This document shows, one piece after another, positions 6,497-14,584 of a DNA stretch of 21,693 nucleotides. The stretch's first letter is position 1; the number at the start of each line of letters is the position of its first letter. The notes below the pieces were generated by a model. The model saw only the letters and a list, made by a program, of their open reading frames with translations, ran no database searches and was not told the origin of the DNA. Source of the stretch: a virus. The stretch is from positions 1 to 21,693 of the IMG/VR virus record IMGVR_UViG_3300020457_000118. One strand, written 5' to 3'. A program made the position numbers and the translations under genes.

Positions 6497-7527
6497 AAAT
6501 CCTATTAATAACAGATCAACACTTTGGTGTTCGTAATGACAACCAACATTTTATTGATCATTACAGAAAGTTTTATAGTGAGGTTGTGATCCCTTTTGTG
6601 GATGCAAACAAAATTGATACTATTATCAATCTAGGTGATACGTTTGATAAACGTCGATCTATTAATTTCATGTCGTTAGATGCGGCAAAGGAGATGTGGT
6701 TTGATCCACTCAGAGAAAGAGATGTAAAAATGCATACTCTTATAGGTAACCATGACATCTATTACAAGAACACTTTAAGAGTTAATGCTCCAACTGAGTT
6801 GCTTGGAGAATACGAAAACATTATTGTTTACGATGAACCTACTACAGTTGTTTTTGATGGTCTGCCTATACTTCTTTTACCTTGGATATGTGATGAGAAC
6901 TATGAAGAATCTCTGAGAGTTGTTACCCAAAGTTCTGCTGATGTCTGTATGGGTCATCTAGAACTTAATGGTTTTGAAGCACATCCTGGTCATGTAATGA
7001 ATAATGGTATGGACGTTAAACACTTTTCTAATTTTAAAAAAGTGTTCAGTGGGCACTATCATATGAAATCTACTAAGAAAAATGTTACATATCTTGGGAA
7101 CCCCTACCAACTATATTGGAATGATTACGGCACTAAAAGAGGCTTTCATGTCTTTAACACAGAATCTTTACGAACTACTTTCTATAGAAATCCCTTTGAC
7201 ACTTTTCATAAGTTGTATTATAATGGTAGAGTTGTACTTCCGTCTGAGGACGAAGTTAAAGGCACGTTCGTCAAACTTATCGTAGAGGACAAAGGCGACT
7301 ACTCAAAATTTGACTATGTTGTTAGTCAACTTCAGGACATGGGTCTTGGTGATTTAAAGATCATTGAAGATCTAAGTGTAGAAGTAGAAAATAGTTCGGG
7401 TTTACTAGAAACCGAAGATACGATGACTCTCCTTGATAACTACATAGATGGAATAGATCTTAAAGTTAACAAGTCTAACATTAAGAATGTTATGAGATCT
7501 TTGTACATGGAAGCAGCAGAAATCTAA
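6493..7527 (+). CDS. gp47: gp47 recombination endonuclease subunit (Mre11/SbcD-type)
   Basis: This 344-residue protein has the full set of calcineurin-like phosphoesterase motifs of the Mre11/SbcD family: D8-x-H10 (TDQHFG), GDTFDKR (48-54), GNHD (85-88), GHLE (154-157) and SGHYH (186-190). Together these bind two Mn(II) ions. With gp46 it forms the 5'-end-resecting nuclease that makes 3' ssDNA tails for recombination and degrades host DNA. Length is close to T4 gp47 (339 aa). The start overlaps the preceding stop, and its own stop overlaps the DUF3110 start by one base. Confidence 0.96.
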   Translation: MKILLITDQHFGVRNDNQHFIDHYRKFYSEVVIPFVDANKIDTIINLGDTFDKRRSINFMSLDAAKEMWFDPLRERDVKMHTLIGNHDIYYKNTLRVNAPTELLGEYENIIVYDEPTTVVFDGLPILLLPWICDENYEESLRVVTQSSADVCMGHLELNGFEAHPGHVMNNGMDVKHFSNFKKVFSGHYHMKSTKKNVTYLGNPYQLYWNDYGTKRGFHVFNTESLRTTFYRNPFDTFHKLYYNGRVVLPSEDEVKGTFVKLIVEDKGDYSKFDYVVSQLQDMGLGDLKIIEDLSVEVENSSGLLETEDTMTLLDNYIDGIDLKVNKSNIKNVMRSLYMEAAEI

Positions 7528-7775
7528 TGTTCGTTTTAACAGACACAAAAACAGGCGGCATCTATGCTATAAAAAATATAGACCGCAAGAAAACAGTGAC
7601 TGTATTCGAAGATCGTGATGATGCTGAGAGATATGTTCTACTCTTAAATGCTGATGACTACGAAGATGACTTAGAAATTATTGAGTGTGATCCTACTGTC
7701 ATTGCTATAAACTGCAATACGTATGGATATACTTATTCCATTATTGAAAAAGACGACCTCATTATTCCACCGTAA
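7527..7775 (+). CDS. DUF3110-type small protein (82 aa)
   Basis: This 82-residue acidic protein sits between gp47 and gp46, where T4 also carries small genes of unknown role. It has the pattern of DUF3110, a family known from cyanobacteria and their phages: (F)VLTDTKTGGIYAI, TVFEDRDDAERYVLLL, then an acidic stretch ending in a strand (LEIIECDP). The likely fold is a small alpha/beta sandwich. Function is unknown. One-base overlaps with both gp47 (TAATG) and gp46 suggest translational coupling and roughly equal output with the nuclease subunits, but a role in that complex is inference. Confidence 0.75.
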   Translation: MFVLTDTKTGGIYAIKNIDRKKTVTVFEDRDDAERYVLLLNADDYEDDLEIIECDPTVIAINCNTYGYTYSIIEKDDLIIPP

Positions 7776-9496
7776 TGATTACATTTGAAAGTATTCGCTG
7801 GAAAAACTTCTTATCTACAGGAGACCAGTGGACTGAGATTGATTTTTGTGAATCACCCTCAACATTAATCGTAGGTTCTAATGGTGCTGGTAAGAGTACA
7901 ATGCTTGATGCTTTGTGCTTTGCATTGTTTAACAAACCATTTAGAAAGATTAATCGTGGACAATTAGTAAACAGTATTAACGAAAAAGGATTAAAAGTTG
8001 AAGTATGTTTTTCTATCGGAAAAGATGAATATAGAGTTTTCAGAGGTGCTAAACCAAATATCTTTGAGGTTTACAAGAACAATAAGATGGTTGACCAAGA
8101 TGCTGCTGCCAAAGACACGCAGAAATACTTGGAACAATCAGTTCTCAAACTCAACTACAAAAGTTTTACCCAAGTTGTCATACTTGGTTCATCCACATTT
8201 GTCCCCTTCATGCAACTTGGAGCAAGTGTCAGGAGAGAAGTTATTGAAGATCTACTTGACATCCAGATCTTCTCAAACATGAATTCTTTGCTGAAGGACA
8301 GAGTTCGTTCAGCACAAAGTCGTAGTAAAGATTGTGGACATGTTCTTCGTCTCACTAAAGAGAAAGTAGAAAGTCAACAAAAGTTGCTTGATTCATTGCA
8401 AGAAGTTAATCATAATCGTCAAGAAGAAAAACGTAATCGATATGATAAAAATTGTAAAAGTATTAAAGAAGTAAAAGCAAATCATATTAAATTGCAAGAA
8501 CAAATTTCTACTCTTGAGGAAGAGGTAGGAGATGTAGAACAACAGAAAAAATTTGTTCGTAAACTTCGTCAAGGACAAGCAGATAAAAAATCGGAACTTA
8601 AGTTAATTGCAAACAATCTTAAGTTCTTTAAGAGTCATGATGTGTGCCCTACATGCACACAGGATATTAGTAGTGCCTTCAAGACAGATCAAGTTGATTC
8701 TTTAACTGATACTGGAAAGACACTTGCTACTGAGATTGAAGCGTTCTCTCAAGATATTACTGAAGCAGTAGAAGTTGTCACTAAAATAGAAGAGGTTTCT
8801 TCAAAACTTTATGAGGTTCGTAGTGATGCTACTGCACATGACCGAGAGATTGTTCGTCTTGAAAAAGAGAATCTTGAAATCTCTAAACAAATATCTGAAC
8901 TTCAACAAAGCACTCCTAACATTGATCAAGAAAATAAAACTTTAAAGGAATATGTTTCTGAGTATAAAAAAACTGAAAAAGATTGTGCTGTAGTTAGTCA
9001 ACAATTAGATGAGTTTCAGGTTGTATCTTCTTTGTTAAAAGATTCTGGTATTAAGAGTCAGATTATTAAAAAATATATTCCTATATTCAATCAATTAATT
9101 AACAAGTATCTTCAATCAATGGAATTCTTTGTTAACTTTACATTGGATGAAGAGTTTAATGAAGTTATTAAGAGTCGTTTCCGTGATGAATTTTCTTATG
9201 CATCTTTCTCTGAAGGAGAAAAACAAAAGATTGACCTAGCACTATTGTTTACTTGGCGTGAAGTTGCTAGGATGAAGAATAGTGTTGCTACTAATCTTCT
9301 TATTCTTGATGAAGTATTTGATAGTTCACTTGATTCTAATGGCACTGGAGAACTTCTTCAAATCTTGAGAAGTCTTGGAAACGGAACAAATGTCTTTGTT
9401 ATTTCTCACAAAGGTGATATACTTGTAGATAAATTCCTCAGAACTTTAAAGTTTGAGAAAGTCAACGATTTCTCAAAGATGTCTGATGAGTCCTAA
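7775..9496 (+). CDS. gp46: gp46 recombination endonuclease ATPase (Rad50/SbcC-type)
   Basis: This 573-residue SMC-type ATPase (T4 gp46 is 560 aa) has Walker A GSNGAGKS (34-41), then a Q-loop region. Two long coiled-coil arms flank a zinc-hook CPTC at residues 291-294. The ABC signature SFSEGEKQK (477-485), Walker B LLILDE with D512-E513, and a switch histidine in VISHKG follow. Two hooks coordinate one zinc to link a dimer. ATP-driven closure of the head controls gp47 nuclease activity. The final TCC TAA is embedded in a CCTAAATA motif that may be the promoter of the next gene. Confidence 0.97.
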   Translation: MITFESIRWKNFLSTGDQWTEIDFCESPSTLIVGSNGAGKSTMLDALCFALFNKPFRKINRGQLVNSINEKGLKVEVCFSIGKDEYRVFRGAKPNIFEVYKNNKMVDQDAAAKDTQKYLEQSVLKLNYKSFTQVVILGSSTFVPFMQLGASVRREVIEDLLDIQIFSNMNSLLKDRVRSAQSRSKDCGHVLRLTKEKVESQQKLLDSLQEVNHNRQEEKRNRYDKNCKSIKEVKANHIKLQEQISTLEEEVGDVEQQKKFVRKLRQGQADKKSELKLIANNLKFFKSHDVCPTCTQDISSAFKTDQVDSLTDTGKTLATEIEAFSQDITEAVEVVTKIEEVSSKLYEVRSDATAHDREIVRLEKENLEISKQISELQQSTPNIDQENKTLKEYVSEYKKTEKDCAVVSQQLDEFQVVSSLLKDSGIKSQIIKKYIPIFNQLINKYLQSMEFFVNFTLDEEFNEVIKSRFRDEFSYASFSEGEKQKIDLALLFTWREVARMKNSVATNLLILDEVFDSSLDSNGTGELLQILRSLGNGTNVFVISHKGDILVDKFLRTLKFEKVNDFSKMSDES

Positions 9497-9499
9497 ATA
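9492..9499 (+). promoter_or_regulatory. Candidate late promoter CCTAAATA (copy 2)
   Basis: The 8-mer overlaps the gp46 stop codon (TAA at 9494-9496) and ends 22 bases before the ATG at 9522, the same spacing as the copy at 1136. The intergenic gap is only 25 bases, so this motif is most of it. It would allow late transcription of the 9522-11261 genes independently of gp46. Confidence 0.6.
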
Positions 9500-9521
9500 A
9501 AATCGAAGTACGAGATACCAC

Positions 9522-9821
9522 ATGCTATCTACTCAATACCGTTTACGGTTAGAAGGAATATGTAAAGATATTGCTTCAGGTGCAGAGGTTGAACTGTCTG
9601 ATATGATTTGGGCAGAGAAACTAGCAAAAGCAAATACAGCAGCAAGAGGTATGCTCAATACTGCTAGGAGAATATCTGTGGATCCAACAGATTCTTTTCT
9701 GAATGACTTGAATATAGGAGACCCCGATTCAAGTAATCATCGTAGGGGTTTCGGTGATCCACAAGACATTGTGGATTGGTTTCATAATGAACGGTCTGAC
9801 GACTGGAGACAACGTGACTAA
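9522..9821 (+). CDS. Unknown protein (99 aa)
   Basis: I do not recognise this family. The first 55 residues look helical (YRLRLEGICKDIASG, then DMIWAEKLAKANTAARGMLNTARR). The second half is acidic and polar with an RGFGDPQDIVDWFHNE segment. No membrane span, signal peptide or metal motif is visible. The start follows a CCTAAATA motif by 22 bases, suggesting a late gene. Gene order (next to gp46) and clean coding character indicate a conserved phage protein rather than a random frame. Confidence 0.8.
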   Translation: MLSTQYRLRLEGICKDIASGAEVELSDMIWAEKLAKANTAARGMLNTARRISVDPTDSFLNDLNIGDPDSSNHRRGFGDPQDIVDWFHNERSDDWRQRD

Positions 9822-9836
9822 TTATTCTAGAACAAA

Positions 9837-10094
9837 ATGACTAAAAAAACTGAAAGTCCTGAACAACTAATTCAACGTTTTACAAAACGTTCTATGCAAT
9901 TGCAAGTAAGGAAACAAGAAATTCAATCAGTATATGATGAGTATATCAAGTTAGAAAGAGATCTAACTAGACTTGAAGGTTCTATGCAAGCAATTGAATA
10001 TGTTGCTTTTGGTAAAATGCCTGGTGATGGCAACCATGATAAATTTAAAGATCATAAACCAGTTAGACACAACGATCTAGGTTCATTAGACTAA
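9837..10094 (+). CDS. Unknown coiled-coil protein (85 aa)
   Basis: Residues 8-57 form a continuous amphipathic helix pattern (EQLIQRFTKRSMQLQVRKQ, then YIKLERDLTRLEGSMQAI), suggesting a coiled-coil dimer. The tail is polar and rich in His/Lys/Asp. I know no family. Its stop shares one base with the next start (TAATG at 10092-10096), so the two are likely translated together. Confidence 0.75.
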   Translation: MTKKTESPEQLIQRFTKRSMQLQVRKQEIQSVYDEYIKLERDLTRLEGSMQAIEYVAFGKMPGDGNHDKFKDHKPVRHNDLGSLD

Positions 10095-10243
10095 TGAATG
10101 AAGAAAGTAAAGAACGTGCTATCCAACGTATAAAGGAGTTAGCAGTCCTACTAAAAGGAACTGTAGATGAATTAGTTACCTCTAATAGTGTAGGAAATTC
10201 ATCTAAAAAAATTGTAATCGAATACGATCACGAAAGCAAATGA
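10094..10243 (+). CDS. Small unknown protein (49 aa)
   Basis: A short frame from the ATG at 10094 to the TGA at 10241-10243 fills what would otherwise be a 145-base gap in a gene-dense run. It overlaps the previous stop by one base and the next start by four (ATGA). The product begins MNEESKERAIQRIKELAVLL, probably one amphipathic helix, and ends in a strand-like KKIVIEYDHESK. Its role is unknown. The double overlap and matching base composition support it. Confidence 0.7.
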   Translation: MNEESKERAIQRIKELAVLLKGTVDELVTSNSVGNSSKKIVIEYDHESK

Positions 10244-10479
10244 AAGCAATCATCTACAGCGACCGAAATCTTGAATCTGAAAGGGCAAAACAACTCTTGA
10301 AATCGTGTTCTTTTGATGATGTTATAGTGTATTATCTTGATGAAGATTTTACTAAAACTCAATTTGAAATGGAGTTTGGTGGTGACGCTAGTTATCCCCA
10401 GATATCTATTGGTATCCAACATGTTGGTACATTGAAGGATACCTTACATTACCTAGGCAAAAAGGGTATGTTCGTATGA
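10240..10479 (+). CDS. Glutaredoxin-fold protein lacking the CxxC site
   Basis: The 79-residue length and the strand-helix-strand pattern fit glutaredoxin: MKAIIYSDRNLESERAKQLL, a strand VIVYYLDED, a conserved cis-proline region YPQISI, and GTLKDTLHYL as the last helix. The catalytic CPYC that should follow the first strand is replaced by S7-D-R-N10. The only cysteine is C23, in helix 1. Classical dithiol or monothiol redox chemistry is therefore unlikely; a binding, scaffold or glutathione-independent role is possible. Four-base overlaps at both ends tie it to its neighbours. The fold is inferred from pattern, not alignment. Confidence 0.65.
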   Translation: MKAIIYSDRNLESERAKQLLKSCSFDDVIVYYLDEDFTKTQFEMEFGGDASYPQISIGIQHVGTLKDTLHYLGKKGMFV

Positions 10480-10685
10480 GTAAAATTGATACACAAGGTA
10501 TGAGTCTCCCTTCTACTGATAAGGAGTGGAAGGTACAACCACATGGTCCGATGGAGGTAAAGGAAATTCCTTTGTTGGAACCTAAGTTAAAACAAGAACT
10601 TAAAGAATTAATTAATGAAGTCCTTGACGAGAGGGAACTTCAGAAAAAACTTAATGGTCCTTATGACCTACCCGAATACATTTAA
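10476..10685 (+). CDS. Unknown small protein (69 aa)
   Basis: I do not recognise it. The first ~33 residues are polar and proline-containing, likely extended. Residues 34-59 form a charged amphipathic helix (KLKQELKELINEVLDEREL). It overlaps the preceding gene by four bases, and its stop abuts the purN ATG without a gap. Tight coupling to purN does not by itself show a shared function. Confidence 0.72.
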   Translation: MSKIDTQGMSLPSTDKEWKVQPHGPMEVKEIPLLEPKLKQELKELINEVLDERELQKKLNGPYDLPEYI

Positions 10686-11261
10686 ATGAAATTAGTAGTA
10701 TTATGTTCTGGCAACGGAACCAACTTCGAAAATGTAGTTACTAATCCATTATGTAATAAGCATGAAGTTGTGCTTATGATACACAACAAAGAAAAATGTA
10801 ATGCAGTAAAACGTGCTGCAAAATTTGGTATACCTCACATACACATACCTCATAAAAATGAGGATCTTATGATAAGGACTATCAGAGCATTTAATCCTGA
10901 TCTAATAGTATTAGCAGGTTACATGAGAATATTGTCACCTAGATTTGTAGGATCATTTGATAATATAATCAATGTCCATCCATCCTTACTACCAAAATAT
11001 AAAGGTGCTAATGCTGTTGAACAAGCATTGGAGTCTGGTGATACAGAAACAGGATGTACTGTACATTATGTTACAGATGAGTTAGACTCTGGTGAAATAA
11101 TTTTACAATCCAAAGTTCCCATTTTACCTAATGATGATATCAAGTCCTTGACAAAAGCGATACAAAGAGTAGAATACGGTATACTGCCACAGGCAATCAA
11201 CATGTGTGCCAGTAGAGAAACTGTCCCAAGACTTGCACATTCCGACCTTCGCCTGTTATAA
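10686..11261 (+). CDS. purN: Phosphoribosylglycinamide formyltransferase PurN
   Basis: PurN transfers a formyl group from 10-formyl-THF to GAR, the third step of purine synthesis. This 191-residue protein has the N-terminal phosphate loop (CSGNGTNFE) and the catalytic triad at N96 and H98 (INVHPSLLPKYKG) and D134 (DELDSGEII). These are spaced as in E. coli N106, H108 and D144. It is about 20 residues shorter than the E. coli enzyme (212 aa), mainly in the N-terminal half, with the core intact. Cyanophages often carry purine-synthesis genes, presumably to raise nucleotide supply for their own DNA. A promoter for the next gene lies within its last codons. Confidence 0.95.
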   Translation: MKLVVLCSGNGTNFENVVTNPLCNKHEVVLMIHNKEKCNAVKRAAKFGIPHIHIPHKNEDLMIRTIRAFNPDLIVLAGYMRILSPRFVGSFDNIINVHPSLLPKYKGANAVEQALESGDTETGCTVHYVTDELDSGEIILQSKVPILPNDDIKSLTKAIQRVEYGILPQAINMCASRETVPRLAHSDLRLL

Positions 11262-11262
11262 T
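11233..11262 (+). promoter_or_regulatory. Extended -10 promoter for the CobT-like gene
   Basis: The -10 TATAAT (11257-11262) is a perfect match and carries an extended TG at 11254-11255. A weak -35 TTGCAC (11233-11238) sits 18 bases upstream. The -10 covers the purN stop codon, so the promoter is embedded in purN. The predicted start near 11269 leaves a leader of about 17 bases that contains AAGGG. Confidence 0.72.
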
Positions 11263-11274
11263 AAAAGAGTAATC

Positions 11275-11279
11275 AAGGG
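11275..11279 (+). promoter_or_regulatory. Shine-Dalgarno that decides the CobT-like start
   Basis: AAGGG abuts the ATG at 11280 with no spacing, but lies 6 bases before the second in-frame ATG at 11286. Correct spacing favours 11286 as the true start. Confidence 0.6.
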
Positions 11280-11285
11280 ATGCGG

Positions 11286-13433
11286 ATGAACACACAGGAA
11301 GTCAAAGGAACTCTCGCCAAACTGTTGGCAACAGAAAATCTTACTGTTGAGCACCGTCAGGTCAGCACTGCTTGCTTTGACGTTGAAAAACGTCTGTTGA
11401 TCCTTCCCATCTGGAAGACTGCTTCTAACACCGTCTACGACCTTCTAGTAGGACACGAGGTGGGTCATGCTCTCTATACACCTAACAAAGACTTCGGGGA
11501 TGCTCCAAAGGATTTTATCAATGTTCTAGAAGATGCTCGTATTGAGCGTATGATGAAAGTCACTTATCCTGGTCTTCGCAAGTCTTTCTTTGAAGGTTAT
11601 CGTGAATTGTGGGATGATGATTTCTTTGGTGTAAAGGGTGAAGATCCTCTAGATCTATCTTTGATTGATCGTATCAATCTTTACTTCAAAGGTAATCCAA
11701 ATATTCCTTTCAATGATGAAGAAAGAGTATGGGTTGATCGTACAGAAGCGACTAAGACCTTTGAAGATGTTATTGATCTTGCAGAAAAACTTTATGAGTA
11801 CTGTGCTGATAAACAAGATAAGAAAGAATTAGATAATTTGCCTGAGATTCCTCAGAATCTTGATGATCAAACAGGTTCTAATTTTGATAGTCAGTTTGAT
11901 ATCGATAGTAATAGTGATGATGAAGATCTTGACCAAGAGCAAGGAGAAGGTGACTCAAATAAACCTGAGATCACAGATGAGATGTTGGATGAGTTAGAAG
12001 ATAAAATGTATGAGGATCAGGTTGGTGGACAGACAGGCACCCCTGATGAGACTGAGAGTGTTACAGACAGAGCATTTGCTGAAGCACTTGAGAGTTTGGT
12101 TGATGACAATGGTAAAGAGTGGGTATATCTTACTGTTCCCGATCCTAAGGTTGAGGATTATGTTATTCCTCACAAAGAGATTCAAGAAAATCTATACAAT
12201 CATTTTTATGAAAGTGACAAACATGATGTTAGTAATATTGAGTATGGTGTAGATCATTACAACACTTTCAAAAGAGATTCTCAAAAAACTGTAAACTATC
12301 TTTGCAAACAGTTTGAGATGAGAAAATCTGCAGATGAGTATCGTCGTGCTGCAACTGCTAAGACTGGTGTCATCAACACTAACAAACTACACACTTACAA
12401 ATACAATGATGATATCTTCAAGAAAGTTACTGTCATCCCTGAAGGTAAGAATCATGGTTTGGTAATGTTCCTTGACTGGTCTGGTTCTATGCAGTCTCAG
12501 TTACTTGATACTCTAAAGCAAACTTACAATCTAGTTTGGTTCTGCAAGAAATCTGGTATTCCTTTTAGAGTATATGCTTTCCAATCTGGATTTACTTCAT
12601 ACCATGAAATGTCTGTGAATCCTAAAATTGCAGATCAAAAAGAAAATGAACTTTCTCTAACTGATGACTTCCGTTTGTTTGAGTTCTTCTCTTCTCGTCA
12701 GAACAAGCAATCACTAGAGAGATCTTTGCAACTAGTATACCTTCAGGCATTTGCCATGAATGGTTGGAGACTTTCCTACTACACTCCTTATACTCTTGGT
12801 GGTACTCCCCTAGCAGAAGCAATCTATTGCACTCGCAATATTGTTTCTGATCTAAAGAAACTTGAGGGTGTTAGTAAAGTCAATGTTATTTGCTTGACTG
12901 ATGGAGAAGCAAATCCTATGAGTTACATTCATAAGTTTCCTGAAGATCACGAGTATCGTGCTAATGAAATTAGTCAACCCTATCTTTGCCATTCTCGTAA
13001 CAAGGTGTTCTTCCTTCGTGATCCTAAAACTGGTTATACTCGTAAGATCTCAAGTCATCCTTATGATACTACAAAAGAAATAGTATCATACTATCGTGAG
13101 ATTACTGACTATAATTGGGTTGGTATTCGTTTGTGCAGCAAACAAGAATTGAGCAGACTTGTTCGTGATCTCTGCAGAGACTATTCAGAATATGATGCTA
13201 TTGACAAGCAATGGAGAAAAGAACGTTTTGCTTCCATCAAAGAGAAAGCAGGTTTTACTGAAGCATTCTTTATGCCAGATAAAAACAATGGTGCAGGCAC
13301 CCAAGATCTTGAGGTAAAACAAAAATCAGAAGTTGCTACCAAGGCAGAACTAACTCGTGCGTTCAAAAAACACATGGGTTCTAAAATGACTAACAAAACT
13401 ATCCTCAATGCATTCATTGAGCAAATCGCATGA
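11286..13433 (+). CDS. CobT-like protein: HEVGH zincin domain plus VWA (MIDAS) domain
   Basis: This 715-residue protein has three parts. Near the N-terminus a gluzincin-type metallopeptidase motif H57-E-V-G-H61 (VGHEVGHALYTP) is followed by E82 in VLEDARIER, a likely third zinc ligand. An acidic low-complexity linker (about 205-245, rich in Asp/Glu) joins this to a C-terminal von Willebrand A domain. The VWA has a complete MIDAS: D397-W-S-G-S401, T507 (GGTPLAEA) and D539 (LTDGEANP). The acidic linker plus VWA resembles CobT of the aerobic cobaltochelatase. CobS, its AAA+ partner, lies 1.2 kb downstream. Cobalamin insertion is doubtful because no CobN is present here; a MoxR/VWA-type remodelling or proteolytic role is equally plausible. 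It has its own promoter. Confidence 0.82.
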   Translation: MNTQEVKGTLAKLLATENLTVEHRQVSTACFDVEKRLLILPIWKTASNTVYDLLVGHEVGHALYTPNKDFGDAPKDFINVLEDARIERMMKVTYPGLRKSFFEGYRELWDDDFFGVKGEDPLDLSLIDRINLYFKGNPNIPFNDEERVWVDRTEATKTFEDVIDLAEKLYEYCADKQDKKELDNLPEIPQNLDDQTGSNFDSQFDIDSNSDDEDLDQEQGEGDSNKPEITDEMLDELEDKMYEDQVGGQTGTPDETESVTDRAFAEALESLVDDNGKEWVYLTVPDPKVEDYVIPHKEIQENLYNHFYESDKHDVSNIEYGVDHYNTFKRDSQKTVNYLCKQFEMRKSADEYRRAATAKTGVINTNKLHTYKYNDDIFKKVTVIPEGKNHGLVMFLDWSGSMQSQLLDTLKQTYNLVWFCKKSGIPFRVYAFQSGFTSYHEMSVNPKIADQKENELSLTDDFRLFEFFSSRQNKQSLERSLQLVYLQAFAMNGWRLSYYTPYTLGGTPLAEAIYCTRNIVSDLKKLEGVSKVNVICLTDGEANPMSYIHKFPEDHEYRANEISQPYLCHSRNKVFFLRDPKTGYTRKISSHPYDTTKEIVSYYREITDYNWVGIRLCSKQELSRLVRDLCRDYSEYDAIDKQWRKERFASIKEKAGFTEAFFMPDKNNGAGTQDLEVKQKSEVATKAELTRAFKKHMGSKMTNKTILNAFIEQIA

Positions 13434-13573
13434 AATGTAAAGTACAACTCTATAAAGCAGGTACAGTCTTTGAGGAGATTGTTATTGCTACAGATTATGA
13501 AGATGCCAGAGAAGTCGCTCTGGCAAGAAACCCCAATGCAACTATAATGGGAGTAACAGCAGTACTAGAATGA
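13430..13573 (+). CDS. Small unknown protein (47 aa)
   Basis: A 47-residue frame is joined by ATGA overlaps to the gene before (13430-13433) and the gene after (13570-13573), filling the gap exactly. The product starts MKCKVQLYKAGTVFEEIVIA, then TDYEDAREVALARNP and a final strand (ATIMGVTAVLE). This beta-beta-alpha-beta pattern is that of a small compact domain. I know no name or function. The double overlap argues strongly that it is translated. Confidence 0.78.
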   Translation: MKCKVQLYKAGTVFEEIVIATDYEDAREVALARNPNATIMGVTAVLE

Positions 13574-14031
13574 AGGAGTTTGATTATGATCTCGATTATA
13601 AATCTCTTGACTTTTCAGATGAAGAGACTAGGAAACTTTATCGCATTGGAAGGGGGGAACAAGGAGTACTATTGGTACGCCCTTATACTAACGATATATG
13701 TGCTCATTGGAGATTCAAAACTCCTGAGATCGCAGTAGAATCTTCCAACCATATCTATGGCATGTATCTTGACTATCGTGATGAAAAAGATTTTATTGGT
13801 ATGGATATGTGCCGTAAGTTTTTAGAAATGGGTTTTACTCGTTCAAGAAGATATGCTAATCACAATACAGGTAAAAAATATGATGAAGAAGGAAATGTAA
13901 GACCCCAAGAACCAGATCATATGACAAGTAAGTATGCTGAGTCTGCTAGAATATTTAAGAAGGTTCGTGACATTGTTGCAAAAAATGATACTTATGTTAG
14001 AATGAGAAAACAATGGAGGTCTAACGAATGA
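13570..14031 (+). CDS. DUF4385 family protein (153 aa)
   Basis: The sequence carries the DUF4385 signature nearly throughout: LYRIGRGEQGVLLVRPYT, CAHWRFKTPEIAVESS, DFIGMDMCRKFLEMGFTRSRRYANH and a C-terminal Tyr/Arg/Trp-rich helix. DUF4385 proteins are widespread in bacteria and tailed phages. The many invariant Arg, Asp, His and Tyr residues suggest an enzyme or nucleic-acid-binding protein, but no activity is established to my knowledge. It lies in the CobT-like to CobS interval and overlaps both neighbours by four bases. Confidence 0.85.
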   Translation: MKEFDYDLDYKSLDFSDEETRKLYRIGRGEQGVLLVRPYTNDICAHWRFKTPEIAVESSNHIYGMYLDYRDEKDFIGMDMCRKFLEMGFTRSRRYANHNTGKKYDEEGNVRPQEPDHMTSKYAESARIFKKVRDIVAKNDTYVRMRKQWRSNE

Positions 14032-14549
14032 ACATCTTTGTTACTGACCCATCACCCTACGTATCTGCCCAAGTATTACCTGACAAACATATTGTCAAAA
14101 TGCCACTAGAAACTTGTCAGATGCTTTCTATTGTTTGCTCTGACAAATGGGGTCATGGATATGGTGAACTGCATCGTCTTGATGGTCAACCATACAAGAC
14201 AGAGAAAGGTGCCTTTCGCAATCATCCCTGTACTGCATGGGCAAATGAATGTCTTACTAACGCATGGTGGTTGCTCACTCATGGTCTAGCATTGTGTCAA
14301 GAATATACACATAGATACAGTAAGGTTCATAGTTGTCAGCAGACACTAGAAGAGGCAGCAAATATAATTCCTTTACAAAAACCTACTTTACCAAAATCAT
14401 TCGCTTTTGCAGGTCCTGATGAGTTTAAATATAACACAAGCTATGACACTTTTACTGCTTACAAAAATTACATTGCCAGCAAACCTTGGGTTGCATCTAA
14501 TTATCTACGTGACCCATCCCGAAAACCAGATTGGGTGACAGTTAAATAA
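14028..14549 (+). CDS. Conserved phage protein with DKHxVKM motif, unknown function (173 aa)
   Basis: This belongs to a family I recognise from many large tailed phages without a proven function. Its hallmarks are the N-terminal MNIFVTDPSP, then LPDKHIVKMPLETCQMLS, a central NHPCTAWANEC, the helical ALCQEYTHRYSKVH, and a C-terminal region around GPDEFKY with a closing PDW. Conserved D, H, K, E, C and W suggest an active site, but the reaction is unknown. It has no membrane span or signal peptide. The start overlaps the DUF4385 gene (ATGA). A terminator-like hairpin follows 11 bases after its stop, so it is the last gene of the 11286 operon. Confidence 0.8.
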   Translation: MNIFVTDPSPYVSAQVLPDKHIVKMPLETCQMLSIVCSDKWGHGYGELHRLDGQPYKTEKGAFRNHPCTAWANECLTNAWWLLTHGLALCQEYTHRYSKVHSCQQTLEEAANIIPLQKPTLPKSFAFAGPDEFKYNTSYDTFTAYKNYIASKPWVASNYLRDPSRKPDWVTVK

Positions 14550-14560
14550 GTGTCCACTTG

Positions 14561-14583
14561 ACCCTTCCATTCGGAGGGGTTTT
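14561..14583 (+). terminator. Intrinsic terminator before cobS
   Basis: ACCCTTCC (14561-14568) and GGAGGGGT (14573-14580) form an 8-bp stem with one G-U pair and an ATTC loop. TTTT follows, broken by C. It is weaker than the two terminators near the gp23 end but is in the right place, between the 14028 gene and the cobS promoter. Confidence 0.7.
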
Positions 14584-14584
14584 C

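Noticed and set aside
14028-14549. T4 endonuclease V (pyrimidine-dimer glycosylase) assignment
   Set aside because: The DKHxVKM family does not show the T4 DenV N-terminal catalytic sequence or its overall pattern, so no repair function is claimed.
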